Assembly: GCA_024867545.1 (NCBI GenBank)
Contig: JANFNE010000063.1
Coordinates: 1-64,000, forward strand
Reading direction: 5' to 3'
DNA length: 64,000 nucleotides
DNA from: Phytopythium helicoides
Taxonomy: Eukaryota; Oomycota; Peronosporomycetes; Pythiales; Pythiaceae
Shown: one piece after another, positions 32,599-46,570 of the stretch
Numbering within the stretch: position 1 is the first letter of the stretch
Layout of the letters: the number at the start of each line of letters is the position of its first letter
Notes under the pieces: generated by a model
Database searches by the model: none
Seen by the model: the letters and a program-made list of their open reading frames with translations, nothing else
Told to the model about the DNA's origin: nothing
Translations under genes and position numbers: made by a program

Positions 32599-35127
32599 TT
32601 CATTTCGTTGGAAAAGATCCAAATCAACCAGTTTGAGCCCCTCGGAGAGGGTGGTTTTGGCCAAGTGTTCCGCGGGAAATACCTCTACTCGGATGTGGTC
32701 GTGAAAGAGGTCTTAATTAACGGTTCAGGCGAGTCCAGGGGTCCCTACTCTCGTTCGGGGTACCGGTCGGCACAAACAACTACCTCAACTATATCGAGAG
32801 TAACTGGTCGTTTTGCTTCCACGGGCACAGATGATGATATTCTACGGGGATTTAAGCGCGAGGCCGACATTTGGTTCCGTCTGAACCACCCGCACGTTGT
32901 GCAGCTCTTTGGCGCCTGTGACGAATGCTTTCCGCCGATTTTTGTGTGTGAGTTCGCAACCAACGGATCTCTCGACAAGTATCTGCATCTGCATCCAGAC
33001 CAGATTTGGCAGAAGCTGTACGAGGTCGCACTTGGTGTATCATATCTCCATGAGCGCGGTATTGTCCATGCAGACTTGAAGTGTGATAACATCGTCGTGG
33101 GGAGCGACTTGAAGGCCAAAGTGACGGACTTCGGGCTCAGCTCAGTGCTACGTCAAACCGAGGAAGAAGATGTGCAGATATCTGGTGCCGTCCAATGGGT
33201 CGCTCCGGAGTGTCTTGGTGACGACAGAGTTCCAGCGACGTTCATATCAGATATTTATTCGTTGGGCATGTGCATCATCCAAGCCATGCGCGTGGTGGAA
33301 AATAGCGGGTTGGTCTGGGAAGACAATCAGAAGCGACGACTTCCGTGGACAAACTTAGACAATTCGGTTGTGCGCGTATACGTGAAAAAGCGAAAAGAGT
33401 TTCCATTCCGACCGAAAACCAGCGCAGATGAGCAGTGGACTCTCGTGAAGAAGATGTGCGCTCACGAGCCCAGTCAGAGAATCAATATTGCCGACGTTGT
33501 TTCTTCGCTTGAAAAATTTGCAATGGAGGAAGCTAAGAAATTTGCAATTGAAGACCACCAAGAGACATTGTATGACTTTGACTCTTATGAAAGCGGCGTA
33601 TTAAATCAGCTGTGGGCAGAAACTAAGTCGATGATGCACCAGTATGATACCACCGCTTTTGAGCAGCTAGTGTTTTGTGAGCTTGAAGCAGTCTTCACAC
33701 GACTTCAGCAATCGCAATTCTCACATAAGACGTTTGATCGGTTCCATAGAATCATCGTGAGCTTCAATGAAGCGATCCCACATGGCTCCAGGCAGTATAG
33801 AATCATGGACTTAACGTCGAAGTCAGCTCACATCGGCAGTGCTGCTCACTTTACCCGACAAATCGACGAACTACGCCGCATGACTGGAGCACGCTCTATC
33901 GGTACAAATGCATTAAGCAGCTTCGCCAATCAGGGAATCGATTTGTTCGTGTCAGAGGACCCTCCGATGTGGGTATTGTCAAGGGAGTTGGCCTCAAGTG
34001 ATGACCGGTGCGCGTTTCTCGACTTTTTGAGCTCAGAGCTCGAGGATTCCAAATCGAACTACACAGAAGAGCAGCTTGGCGTCATCCGACGCGCACACGA
34101 CGAGCTTGCTGACATATCCGAGGAGACGATCGTGTCAGCGACAACACCAAAGTGGTTCATCCCGTGGTATGAATTAGATTTCGAAGGCAACAGAGTTATT
34201 ATTGGCGGGGGTGGGTTTGGAGGAGTCTATCGCGCACAATGGCTGGGGTCGGACGTAGTGGTGAAACAGCTGCATGTGCTTTCAAACCGTGGGAGATCCT
34301 CTTCCTTTTTCTCCGAGGTTTGGTCCTGGTCTAGCGATTATGGTTACGATGAATCAGCTGACATCGCTGACATCGCGCACGTATACGTTATGTTCAAACG
34401 CGAGGTGGAGATCTGGTTCAGCCTGAGTCATCCGCACGTCATTCGACTTTACGGCGCCTGTCATATCGGAGAGCCCTTCTTTGTGTGTGAATACGCTACC
34501 AACGGATCTCTCGACAAGTATCTGCGTTGGCATCCGGACGAGATCTGGCAAAAGTTATATGAGACCGCGCTCGGTATGCAATACCTCCACGAAAGAGGCA
34601 TTATCCATGGCGATCTGAAATGCAATAACATTGTGGTAGCCAGCGACGGAACGGCGAAGGTGACGGACTTTGGACAGAGCACATGGAGTGACCTGGAAGA
34701 TGATAAAGTGGTGATCTCCGGCGCGTGGCAGTGGATGGCGCCCGAGTGCATCGAGAGTGGTGCCTCGAAGCTATCGTTTGCGTCGGATGTGTATTCTTTG
34801 GGTATGTGCATCGTGGAGGCGCTTCGAGTGGTGGAGAAGGTTGAAGACGATGATCATCCACCATATCCATGGCGGCACTTTGAAAACATGGTTGTCAAGA
34901 TCTATGTAGTCCGTCGTCATGAGTTACCGCCACGTCCTCGGTTGTGCACGGATGAGCAATGGCTGCTGGTGGAGCGAATGTGCGCGCACGACCCAGACAA
35001 ACGAATCAAGATGAGCACCGTGGTGGACGAGCTTGCGATTCTTGCACGAGGCAATGTGGCTTGCGATGATGAAGAGGTTGAGCCAGAACCGTCAAAGGAT
35101 ATCACTGAAATGAAGGACTTGTCATAA
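32599..35127 (+). pseudogene. Double TKL protein kinase, lacks its own start
   Basis: The frame is open for 842 codons after the TAG at 32596. Kinase domain 1 covers roughly residues 10-290 (glycine loop GEGGFGQVF, lysine in VVVKEV, catalytic loop HADLKCDN, DFG, APE). A helical linker follows. Domain 2 covers roughly 525-805 (GGGGFGGVY, VVVKQL, HGDLKCNN, DFG, APE). Both lack the Arg of HRD, so they are non-RD kinases of the TKL type common in oomycetes. There is no ATG ahead of kinase 1: the first lies near residue 220, inside the domain. The ORF therefore makes sense only as a continuation of the ankyrin ORF upstream. A splice removing the TAG is possible but no good donor is visible. Confidence 0.75.
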
Positions 35128-35452
35128 GTGATCGCTGAAATGAAGGACATATGCCGCCAATTCTACAAGTGCGCAGCGTCACGCAATGGGAAGATCCTGT
35201 GCCAGATTTACACGTTGCTGTGGGAGCGACTGGCAGATCGGGCGGATGACACCGAGTTCCTTGGGCCTCTTATCAAACAAGCTCGAAAGAGTACGCTGGC
35301 GCTTCAGGAGGAGAAAGGGTTCTCTGTTCACGTTCACGGAGGCAGCACTGCGAGGATACGCATTGCATCGCAATCTGGACAAGGAGATTGAAGCGCAGAT
35401 GTGGGAGGCGGAGAAACTCGAATGTGGACAGAAAAGTGCTGGAAATTGCTGA
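35128..35452 (+). pseudogene. Degraded C-terminal tail of the ankyrin-kinase gene
   Basis: After the TAA at 35125-35127 the same frame stays open for 87 codons (EMKDICRQFYKCAASRNGK, then LLWERLADRADDTEFL). This resembles a helical extension like the linker between the two kinase domains. Around 35320 the better coding frame moves by one base (FTEAALRGYALHRNLDKEIE) and runs to 35452. This looks like a former C-terminus, now cut off by a second in-frame stop and a frameshift. Confidence 0.4.
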
Positions 35453-35609
35453 CAAGTCAAACAATATAGCCAACAACCTCACGTTGTGCTTCATGCCCTT
35501 CGCGACGAAAGCTCCTGATGCTCCTGCGACACTGTGATTGGATGTTCGCTGTGTGCATGTCTATAGCTGAAGTGTGATTCTGCATCAAAAGCTGCACTGG
35601 GCTCGTTCC

Positions 35610-38285
35610 ATGACAGGAACGTCTTCTGGTATGAACTATCCCAAAAATAAAGCTTCCCGCTTCACGAAAAATCTCCAGCAAGCGCTATTGTTGTGGTGGC
35701 AAGGACGCACGATCACGAAAAGCATGGCTCAAACGCTGCATTTCCCGACCGGAGAAGTTGCCGTTCGCCTGGATGAATTCTGCTGCGGCTTCTGCTAGTG
35801 CGTTTGTTTAGCTTTATATCCTTCAATGCATCTATCTGACAGTACCGATACCTCCTAGCTACTCCTCTGGCAGAGTCGCAGTGTGCGTGAACAAAATCAG
35901 CAATTACCAAAACACATTTCAGTTCTATGCAGATAACTCCAAGCGCACGCTGCTGGGTGCGCTTGACGAGCATGCTGTGCGTAGCTCACTGCATTCTTCT
36001 TCGAGTTAGCTGCCGTGGTTACATGGATTTGTCGATGAGCAGGTGGGGTATGCCGGTCGACCTGGCGGCACTAAGCTGATGCTGTCAAGCACCGGCGGGA
36101 TTGTTACGGATGGGGACGACAAGATAGTCAAAGTACGCATAGTTTGCTACTCCAGTGCTCAAATGTTGCTTGAGGCGTTGCTGATGTCTCTATAGTCCTG
36201 GAAATGGGACCCCAAAGCACAGCAAGCCGGGTCTCCTCCTGCCGAACCGCTGATAATCCACCTGAATGACTGGTTGACTTTCACGTTTCGTGATCGCGCC
36301 AACATCACCGTCAAATTTTCGCCTGCTCCAGGAATTGCCGTCGACTTTTCGTGTGGAGAGCGCTTGCGCAGAACCACAACGTACCTCGCCAATGCGCGTC
36401 GGGTTATTGACGGTCCCCGCTGCGGAAAACTAATGATTGATCAGCAAGTTCCGACGCTGATCGAACGCCAGCGACAAGTCGAGCGCGATGCACTCGATAA
36501 GCGGAGCAAACAAAAGCCGAGAAGTAAAGACTTGGGTCACGACGATATCAAGTCGATCGTTGTTGGACTGGAAAGCACTTTTGACGACTACGAAGGCTGT
36601 AAGGTAACGCCTGCTGCCGATGGAGACTGGCGAGAAAAGGCACGTGCTCAAACCCTGCGCGAAGTACCAGTGCTATCACCGACCGGCGTGGAAATTGGTC
36701 CAGAACCAACGCTTTTTGGTGCTCCAGTGCAGCCAAACGATGCTTCCGATTCACTTGCACAGCTGAAAAACTCGAAAACTGGCAACTGGCTAGGGTCAGT
36801 GGATCTTCACAGTCGAATCGCAGAAAAGTACCCCAGTCTTAGACGGGGCGGGCCACTAACAAATGCCAGCGGACGGTACTCGAGCGAGTTGGCGGTGCCA
36901 GGAGGTGGGGTGAAAGCGCTTGGCAAGCGGCTCCGTCTCCTTTCTGGAGAGAAGCTGGAGGAGTTTATTTCAGCTCGGACAATCAAAGACGAGCTTATCG
37001 TTATAGCGTGTCTTCGAGCTGATGATGTGCAAGCGCGAGCAGCAGAGGCTGTTCTTGAGCAAGTGTACGCCAGGCTTTCGCCAGACGAGAGCGACAATGA
37101 CACCCCAACTGTTCCAAAAGACAGGTAAGAGGCTTGGGTTTCATGCTGCGACTACATGGGAGGCCACTACAACGTGTATACTTGCTCAGCACCAGCATCA
37201 AGCTTTTCAAATGCGATCTCGCTGAGTCGTCGGCACTGATGAAGCAGTATCGCATCGTTGCCGTGCCGACTTTTCTCATGTGCGTTCTCAACAACAAGTC
37301 CTGCACAGTTTATGAGACCAACTCACACATGTGCAATTGGTTTTGCGGTAGGTTCTACTTGGGCAAGCTCGTCCTCGTCTCCAGTATGGGCGGAGCACAA
37401 CTTCGCGTTGTACCAGCAACAATGAATGCGAGCTTGTCGTCGCTGATGGATCGACTACCACGCATTTTGCTCATCGAAAGCAGTCCAAAGCAACAGATTG
37501 CCTCCGAAAAGATTCTCCGCAAGGAAGGATTCCAGTGGGACCTCGCCAGCAGCGGAAAGCAGGCCGCTGAGTTTCTCGCCCGCCTGCCGAATGACTCGCG
37601 AAGATCGTGCTACGACATTGTAATCACCAGTGACAATGTGAGTTGCTCGCGTTCTATCATTTGCTGTCCACCTTTTGACTCGTCGCAATCGCAGCTAGAA
37701 GAGAGCGAAGTGCGGTCCATAGACAGACTGCTGCGACCAAAAGCTTCCCGCTCAGCCTCAGGAACAATTGTGTGCGCCGTCGTGTCGGCTTCCAGTTCGC
37801 TTGTGCAGCTCGCCAAGAACATGTGCGGGCTGTGCCGAGCCGTCCACGGCCGTGGTCAGCGCGAGCCTTCTCCTATGCCTCTATCCTCGCCTGATCGCTC
37901 ACTCGCGTGTCCGCATTGCGCGCTGGTCGAAGGCTCTGCTGCCCGTGCAGCCATTCTCCCGCCAGGACTGGCCGAGTTGGCACACGCCGCAGCGTTCCCG
38001 CACATCAAGCCCGCGACCGTCCACCGCCTCGCCGAGCTCTGGGCAGCAAGCTCTTCCCATCAAGCCGAGTCCAAGGAGAGCGAGAGCCACCTAGGGCTCA
38101 CTGTGGGCTCGTTCTTCGCCGAGGCCGAGCATGTAATAGCCGCCTGCAAGCGCGGGGCCGCACCGATGGACGCACAGCCGCCCGCCATGGCGCTGAGCAC
38201 CTCCGACGCAGTGCTGGGCCGCCACTCGCGCGTGCTGTCGCGCGCCGCCGCCAGCTCCATCTCCAGTCGCGCGACCTCCGCGTAG
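35610..38285 (+). CDS. ERICH6/FAM194-like protein with thioredoxin-like and pseudo-receiver tail
   Basis: Multi-exon gene; boundaries are partly inferred. Exons near 35610-35800 (FTKNLQQALLLWWQG), 35858-35975 (GRVAVCVNKISNYQNTFQFY), 36010-36133 (VGYAGRPGGTKLMLSSTGG) and 36196-37124 (SWKWDPKAQ, INVKFSP-like core) match the FAM194/glutamate-rich protein 6 domain, a eukaryotic domain linked to cilia. A phase-correct intron 37125-37189 (GTAAGA...CTCAG) joins it to a thioredoxin-fold-like piece (FKCDLAESSALMKQYRIVAV). A receiver-like domain follows (RILLIESSPKQQIASEKILR, YDIVITSDNV), with Ser at the usual phospho-Asp position. A GC-rich alanine-rich end finishes at 38285. An intron near 37639-37694 is likely. 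It could instead be two genes, 35610-37128 and a second one starting near 37200. Confidence 0.55.
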
Positions 38286-38768
38286 CGTAAACCTCATATC
38301 ACAGGGAGCCAACGACGCGCTCATGAAGCCACCGGAGCCCTCTGCCTCCGCGCTGCGTCGGCTCAACCAGCTGGCGCGGCACCGCCATCTGCACCAGCGC
38401 CGTCAGCAGTCTGTTCAGATAGTCGCAGGCCACCTTGCGTTAGCGTAGCGCCGCCCATGTAGGTACATTTACATCTCAGCTGTCGTCGGCGCCGGCCGGA
38501 GCCTCTGCCAATCGCATCCAGCACCGGAGCTGCTCGCTGTTCAGTCGTGGAGTCGACGGTCGCATGGCCGGGACCTGCTCCAATCAAATCGCAGCAATCT
38601 TAATTTCCGCCAATGAGCAGCCGTGATGGGTGGCAGAAAACGTCTCACGTCGAGACAGTGCGTGCAATGCAACCCGCCATTCCATTTCGGCATTTCCACC
38701 GCCAGCAGCTCCATTTGCCGCCGCGACGACGGCGCCGACAGCAGCAAATGGACGGCGGCAGGCCCAGC

Positions 38769-40801
38769 ATGATGGCGCGCCTGCGAGGCGGCAAGGAGCC
38801 CTTCCCGCTGAGCGCGTCGCACTTCCCGCGCGTCGACTGCTCGCGCGAGCAGGAGCAGTTCCTCAAGCGCCAGGCCGAGCAGCTACGGCGCGACGCCGTG
38901 CAGCGCCTCGCGTGGTCCATGTCGTACGAGGACGGCGCGTCCGGGTGGAAGCTCTCGAGCTCGCAGCGGCACTTTCGAGAGTCCGGCATACGCACCTACT
39001 GCCGCCGAAGGGACGGACGAGACAAGAGCATGGAGTTCCGGTGCTTCGGCAAGGTCGCCATGCCCCTGCAGCGCGCCATGGCCGCGCTGTACTCGGACTG
39101 CACGACTGAGTTCCGCGGACACGCCACCTTCCTCATGGAGAACTGCCTCGATGCAGCAGTGCTGCACGTCGTCGAGCGGAAGTCCGACAGAGAGCCATTC
39201 CGATACCTTGGGATCAACTGGGGCGCTTGGCGCACCCACGGACTCTTCGCAAAGAACAGAGACGCATGCTACGTCCGCGTACGTGGCGCATCGATTGACT
39301 CACCCAATGACTTCAACGTCTCACGCGCTCTTGAATTGACAGGCCACGGGCATCATGCAGGACCAGACTAGATCCGACATTGGATACGTCGTCATGCAGT
39401 CCATTGAGCTGAGTGAGTGCGAATCGATGGAGGCCTCCCACGGACTTGCGCGCTCCAAAGTCGCCGGCATCCTGCTGCTGAAAGAGAACCCGGCGGCACG
39501 AACCACCAACATCATGTGGCAGGGTAACTCGACCCCCGCGGGACTTTCCTCCAGCCGCCTGGTGCAATTCATCCATGAGACGTTCACGTCCATAGTCGCC
39601 AACCTCAACAAGTTCATGGAGGCCAAGTACATGGCGCAGCAGGTAGAAGGCAAGCGGCTGGAGCGCATGGCCAAAATGTGAGTCTCTCGTGTCGTAATAT
39701 CTGTCAGTGCAGCTTGCTGACTGATGATTGTCGTGACCGAACCACAGTGAGCGTAAATTCTGCTACATCTGCGGCAAAAAGTTCTCGCTTGTGCGACCGC
39801 GGTTCCAGTGCAGTGTGTGTGGAGAGGTAGGTCTGCTGTTGGTACTCGCACGAATCCGAGTCAAGTGCTGACGGCATTGTCGTGCTTTCCAGAATATGTG
39901 TCGTGACTGCGAAATCACAAGTCGAGCAAAGGCGTTCAACTCGGACAGCTTTGATCTTTCAACGCCCACGTCCGGGCGCACAGAGGAGACGCAGTTTTGC
40001 AAAAAGTGCGTCGGAGCCGCTCGAAGAGAACTCGATCACAACCAGGATCCAGAGACCGAGTCATTCGTGTCCATGTCGGACGACAACCTGTACCTCGAGT
40101 CGTCCATCGACATTGATGAGCTGGACGGCAAGGAGTCGGACGAGCGGCTGTCGACGCTCAGCAGCAGCGACAGCTCCAACTCCATGCGGCGGTTCTTCCC
40201 GGAGCGGTCGATCCTGTCGGGTTTCGCGCCGCACTCTGCGCCGGTGCAGTCCTTGGACCCGTCTCCCTTCGACCTGGCGCGCGACAGCGAGCTCTCAGAC
40301 GCCGACATGGTGCCGCCGAGCCCTGTGACTCTGCACATGAGCCGCAAGAAGCGGCGGTCACGGCTGGAGACGGACCCAATGGAGGAGTACGACCGGTTCG
40401 ACAACAACGAGTACGGCGTGCCGGTCGAGTCGGAGGACTACCGGTTCTCAATGCGCGACTCGGAGCCACGCGCGCGCGCGAGCTTCCCGAGCTACCCAGA
40501 GCACCGCGAGAGCGACCTGGCGACGCGGCTGCGCGAGATGTCGCTGCGCGCGCAGGAGACGCTGGACGCCACGCGACGCAACAGCTGCATGATGAGCGAC
40601 ACGAGCAGCGCGCCACGCGTGTCGGACCTGGCGGCCTTCAAGGAGCTGGACAAGTCCATCGCCGAGCAGGCCGACCTGCTCAACGTCATCGGCTTCGTGA
40701 GCACCGGCCGCGTGTACATGGAGAACGAGCAGGGCGGCGTGCGCGTGAGCGAGTCGTCCAACGAGGACGACGACAGCGAGCGCTTCGAGGTGCTCACCTG
40801 A
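38769..40801 (+). CDS. START-like/FYVE zinc-finger protein
   Basis: Exons 38769-39278, 39343-39677, 39748-39826 and 39893-40801, with introns 39279-39342, 39678-39747 and 39827-39892. All have GT/AG ends and matching phase. Residues about 1-280 form a START-like lipid-binding region of the kind repeatedly fused to FYVE fingers in oomycetes (PLSASHFPRVDCS start, then NWGAWRTHGLFAKNRD). The FYVE-type finger spans the last two introns: CYICGKKF, CSVCGENMCRDC, FCKKC supply the zinc ligands, although the classical RRHHCR is reduced. The rest is an acidic, serine-rich, probably disordered tail. A longer start at 38613 is possible, but 38769 begins with the family-typical MMARL..FPLS sequence. It is likely a membrane/phosphoinositide-associated protein. 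Confidence 0.8.
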
Positions 40802-40978
40802 CAGAAGCCCGATAGATGATAAAGCGCGCAGCCACAAGAAAAAATGCGGAACCGGTTCCGGTTCTCTTGGCGTTTGTATGCTTTCCCATCCCCTTTTTGG
40901 ATCGGAGCTGCTCGCCGAGCGGCTCCAGCCACCAATAGCCACCACCACCACAACCGGATCCGCCGCCTCGCCCGCATC

Positions 40979-42543
<1,565 letters not shown>

Positions 42544-42716
42544 GCATATCGCAACGACGAAGAGTCTACATAGGCACTCAGGACAACCCGCTCGGGTCAT
42601 TTTAGACAAGAGTCAAGCCCCATTCTACGTCTCACAGCCTTTCAGAGGCGTTAGGTCTAGATCAATGGCACGGTTCACATTAGGACTCATTCGAGCGTGT
42701 GTATGTGCAATTATCG

Positions 42717-45700
42717 TCATCGAGCGTTCTGGAATCCAGCTCCGCGGTTCGCTCGGCGTGATATCAGAGGCGTTTTCGAGAAAGGAGAGATGGCTTTCGC
42801 TGCCGAGGCATTTTCGACAGGTGTCAAGCTCTGACTAGAGCTAGTCTCCTTAGGTGTGCTGTCGAGTACCGGTGTTCCTGGACGGCCAGCATCTGGCGTA
42901 GGGGTACCAGGCCGCTCGTGTGACTTCGGATCAACTCGTGCTGGAATGGAACGAGCGACGGAAACCGCTCGCTCAGCACGGCGAAGGCGAGAAACTGGCT
43001 GCTGAGCGGCCAAAGTCAATACTGCGGGGATGTCGCTCGTCTTAGGCTTCATTTCTAGATCTTCACTTGGGCTAACGTCACACTCGTACGCATCTGCGAG
43101 AGCCTGAATCTCACTCGAGGATGTGTGCTCAATTGCTGGAATAGGTTTGACGTCGCTGGGCAGTGGCCGAATCTGGCAATCACCATCTTTACAGACAGAA
43201 TTGCTTCCTGCGTTCGGAAACACCAATGCAAGGAGTTCGCCAAGTCGTGGAGTTTGGGGTAAGCGTTCAGAGGGAGAAAATCCGGAGCAAAGAGTCTTTA
43301 GTCGCCTGCGGGTCGTCTCGAGATTGCACGGTTTCCCGTCTCCCGACGCTTGGAATTGCATTTCTTCCGCGCATAATGCGTCCAGTCGTGCTTCAATTTG
43401 CCTTGCTCGGGTTTGGGCGTCGTGCGAAAGCTTTGCTCGCTCAAGATCAATATTCGCCAAGCATTTGACCACAATATCTTCTCCCAGCTGCAAATTGGCA
43501 GGACCAGATATTGTAGTCATCGCAGTACTGCCAGCATTGATTCCCACACTCGTTGCTCGTGCTTTCATCTCGATCGCTAATCGCTCTTTCACCTTGGCAA
43601 CCTGCTCGGATAAATCATTCTCGGAATTCTTGCTGTCTCCTTTGTTAAGGCTTTGCACAGGAACCACAGCAATCAATGGCGGCTTTTGGCTTGCAGCCAA
43701 ATTACGCTCAACTTTCATGCGTTGAAGTTTGCGCTTTGCAAAAAGCATCCGCACCCATCCTTGGATGCGAGTTGCTGGTCGTGTTTTATCGACATTTTCA
43801 TTTGTTTTGTTGGACTCCACATGTGATGGAATTGATTTCGCTGCAGGTATAATCTCGATTCCAAGCTCATCCTTGAACCAGTGGATTTGAACAGCATTTC
43901 CAACTAAAGCGACGGATGTTGTTAGGTGGCGCAATACAACTTGATCCACAGTAACAGAAAAGTATGGATCCTCATCTTCAGTGTCATCTTCGAAATCAAA
44001 AGATTGGATTTGATCAGAATCACTGTCTTGAGAAATCGTACTTGTGACAGTGTGACGCAATTGATTCGCTGTCATTCCTCGCGTAATCTGAAACTCGATA
44101 CTCTGTCCGTAAAGTTGACGCATTCTTTTTAGCGTGCTTCGAGGTAACAAAGTCTCAAGGCCCGCCAAGGATAGCGACAACCTCCAGGGCGTCTGATTCC
44201 ACAACCGTCGTCGACGGAGGAGCTTGGACACTGTGTTAGCAATTGCTTGCCTGGCTGCATTTTCTTGTTGAAGTCTGCGCTTATCTTCCGCAGGTGGCTG
44301 AAGACTTGAGGCCGCAAGAATTTGTTGAGGTCTCTTGTCTTTGGGTATTGAACTAACGACAGTGCTCGTTGGAGCCGGACGCACTTGGTCGACTGGTTTA
44401 CGGAGAACAGGCTTTTTCTCTTCGACTCTTTGGACTTCTTTCGAGTCAGCCAGTGCAGCTTTTGAGTCGTTTTCGTTTTCATCGTCAGTTTGGACAGTTT
44501 TCTCCTCTACGACTGGCCTCACTCTTACTTTGCTCTCTTGTGCAACAGGAGTTCTCCCACAGTCAACTCCAAAACGAGCTGCGTCCAGCGCAGCCATTGC
44601 CATCAATGTTGTTGGCATCTCTGGGTAGTTTCGCTTTTGCTTTTTGTGTTTGGCCGCCTTTGAAGCAAGCTTAGCATTAGCTTGCTGTAAAGCGTCAATT
44701 TCATGCTGTTTTTGCTCTTGTGCTCGCAAGAAGGTATCCATAACCTTCTCGATATGCATCCACTCGGTCTTGGTGCCTGTGGTGTTTGGAGAGCGAACAG
44801 TAGCTTCATCCGGATCACTCTCAATTGACCCTACTCGCGAGGACACTTGCCTTCTTGTCAACGCCACCTGGGCTTCGACCTCGCCTTGCATTCGCTTGAT
44901 TGCATCTTCGGTGTGCTTGATCATATCCGCCTTCACAGTTTCTTGTTTCTTTTCGATATCACCAAGTGCGGATTGCAAGCGCGACAAGTGCTCCATCAGC
45001 TGAGTGGTTAGCTGAGTTTGTTGGGTCTCTGTGTTCCTTCGCTGCGCGTCCCGTGCTTCCTGTTCTGCTCGTACTTGGGCTTGCAACTCAACAAGTTGTC
45101 GAGCGAGTTGATTCTTCTCCTCGAGAGCATCAATAACCTCTTTAGGGAGCGAAGCTACAGGTGGCGGAGCGACTTCGGTTCGTGTTGGATCTCGCTTTGA
45201 TGCTCGCTTACCTGACGAAGAGGCAGACGATGATGACGACGATGACCCGCTGCTTTTCGTGGGCTTTCCTTTCCCTTTCGACCTTTTGCTTCCTCGTTGA
45301 TGCTTCTTTTGCTGATGTCGGAGAAGGTATTCGACTGACACAAAACGCTTCTCGCAAAGCACACAGACAACCGCTATGCACACAAGTAATTGATTAGTGC
45401 TGCCAACGCAGAAGCACTGCGATCTAAATCACGTACGCTTTACTGCTGTCTCACCACCAACCTCCGGACTTGCACTGCTCGCCAACAGTTCATCTACGAG
45501 AGCGTTGGCTCCTCGCACAAGGTTCTCTTTATCCTCATTTTGATTTGCCCCCTGACGACCAGCGCTTTGAGGCGTCGCGTTCAGCAACATGAGCTCTAGC
45601 GTCGCCATTGTTCGCTGCTTTTGACGAATGTCTCTTTTCAAACTTGCGATCTCATTCTCCTGCTTGTCGTTTTCAACTTCAAGCTGCTGGCACTCGTCAA

Positions 45701-46411
45701 GAAGTTGCTCGCACTGGGTCTCGAGGCTGTCCGAGTGCTCGACGAGGGAGTCTTGAACATGTAGTAGGTATTCCAGCGTCATCTGCAAGGGGAACAGTGA
45801 TTAAATTGTGCTCGTACAATATTTGCACCATTTCGGACAACGACTGGCACCTGTGAGATTTGAAACAGCTTGAGAAAGTACGCGTCCGAATACTGCTGCA
45901 CGTCCTCAAGGGTGACGTCCGCGAATGCCAAGTTCTCCAAGTGTCTCTGAATGACCGCAACATCCGTCGTGGCTACAATCTTCTCCAAATCCAGTCGTCC
46001 AATAGCTCGTGTGTCCAGTTTCCCAGATCGTTGTCGAAACGCGAATCTCCGAGTCGGGAGCCATACCTGCTTCCTCAAGCTGCCAGCTTTCCCACTCTTG
46101 ACATCCTGACGCCGCGTTGGCTCCACCTCTTCAATCTCTGGGCCACTTAAATCTTCCTCACCACCTCGAAAGCCCTTCTGTCTTCTTTTCTCACTTCTTT
46201 TTGTCAAGAATTCGGCTCTTCGGTCAAAACTAGCTGGGCGTGCTGCTCCTCGCCTTCTCCACCTTGCAGAGCCATCGGAGAGTCCCACCGCTCTTTCTCG
46301 ACTAGATCTGGAGCCATAGAACCCTCCACTGACCTGCAATGGACCAAATATGCCTTCGTACTCGTCGTATCCGCTGCGTCGGCGCTCCGTATCACCCACG
46401 TAGCCGCTCAT
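42717..46411 (-). CDS. DZIP1: DZIP1 homologue (basal-body/ciliary zinc-finger protein)
   Basis: Exons 46411-45851, 45782-45437 and 45373-42717 join in phase (introns 45850-45783 and 45436-45374) to about 1,187 residues. The Dzip-like N-terminal domain lies in exon 1 (FAFRQRSGKLDTRAIGRLDL, then HLENLAFADV). A coiled coil follows (LEYLLHVQDSLVEHSDSLET), then a single C2H2 finger (C-x2-C-x12-H-x4-H, CVLCEKRF). This is the order seen in animal DZIP1/DZIP1L, which act at the transition zone and basal body. The long C-terminal part has serine-rich and coiled-coil stretches and one IQ motif (IQGWVRMLFAKRK). In an oomycete the role is most likely in zoospore flagella. An upstream in-frame extension to 46531 exists, but the start at 46411 fits the divergent promoter with NAXD. 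Confidence 0.85.
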
Positions 46412-46570
46412 GGCGAGGGGGCGAGTGCAGATCTCCTCCGCGACCGACCGTTGCCTCGAGACAGGCGCTTCAACTTGCCTCCAATTGGTTGTAATTACGA
46501 TATAAATACGCTGATTGGCCGGAAACCTCACATTGCCAATCTTTCACCGCCTTTCTCAGTCGACTCGAGC
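46412..46570. promoter_or_regulatory. Divergent DZIP1-NAXD promoter
   Basis: 159 bp separate the start codons of DZIP1 (-) and NAXD (+). It contains the palindrome CCAATTGG at 46481-46488 (a CCAAT box readable on both strands), a TATAAATA at 46501-46508 and an ATTGG (inverted CCAAT) near 46514. It is a compact shared promoter region. Confidence 0.5.

Noticed and set aside
38630..39239. Alternative-frame ORFs rich in Ala/Arg
   Set aside because: Shadows of the START-FYVE gene in a GC-rich region, with biased composition and no domain.
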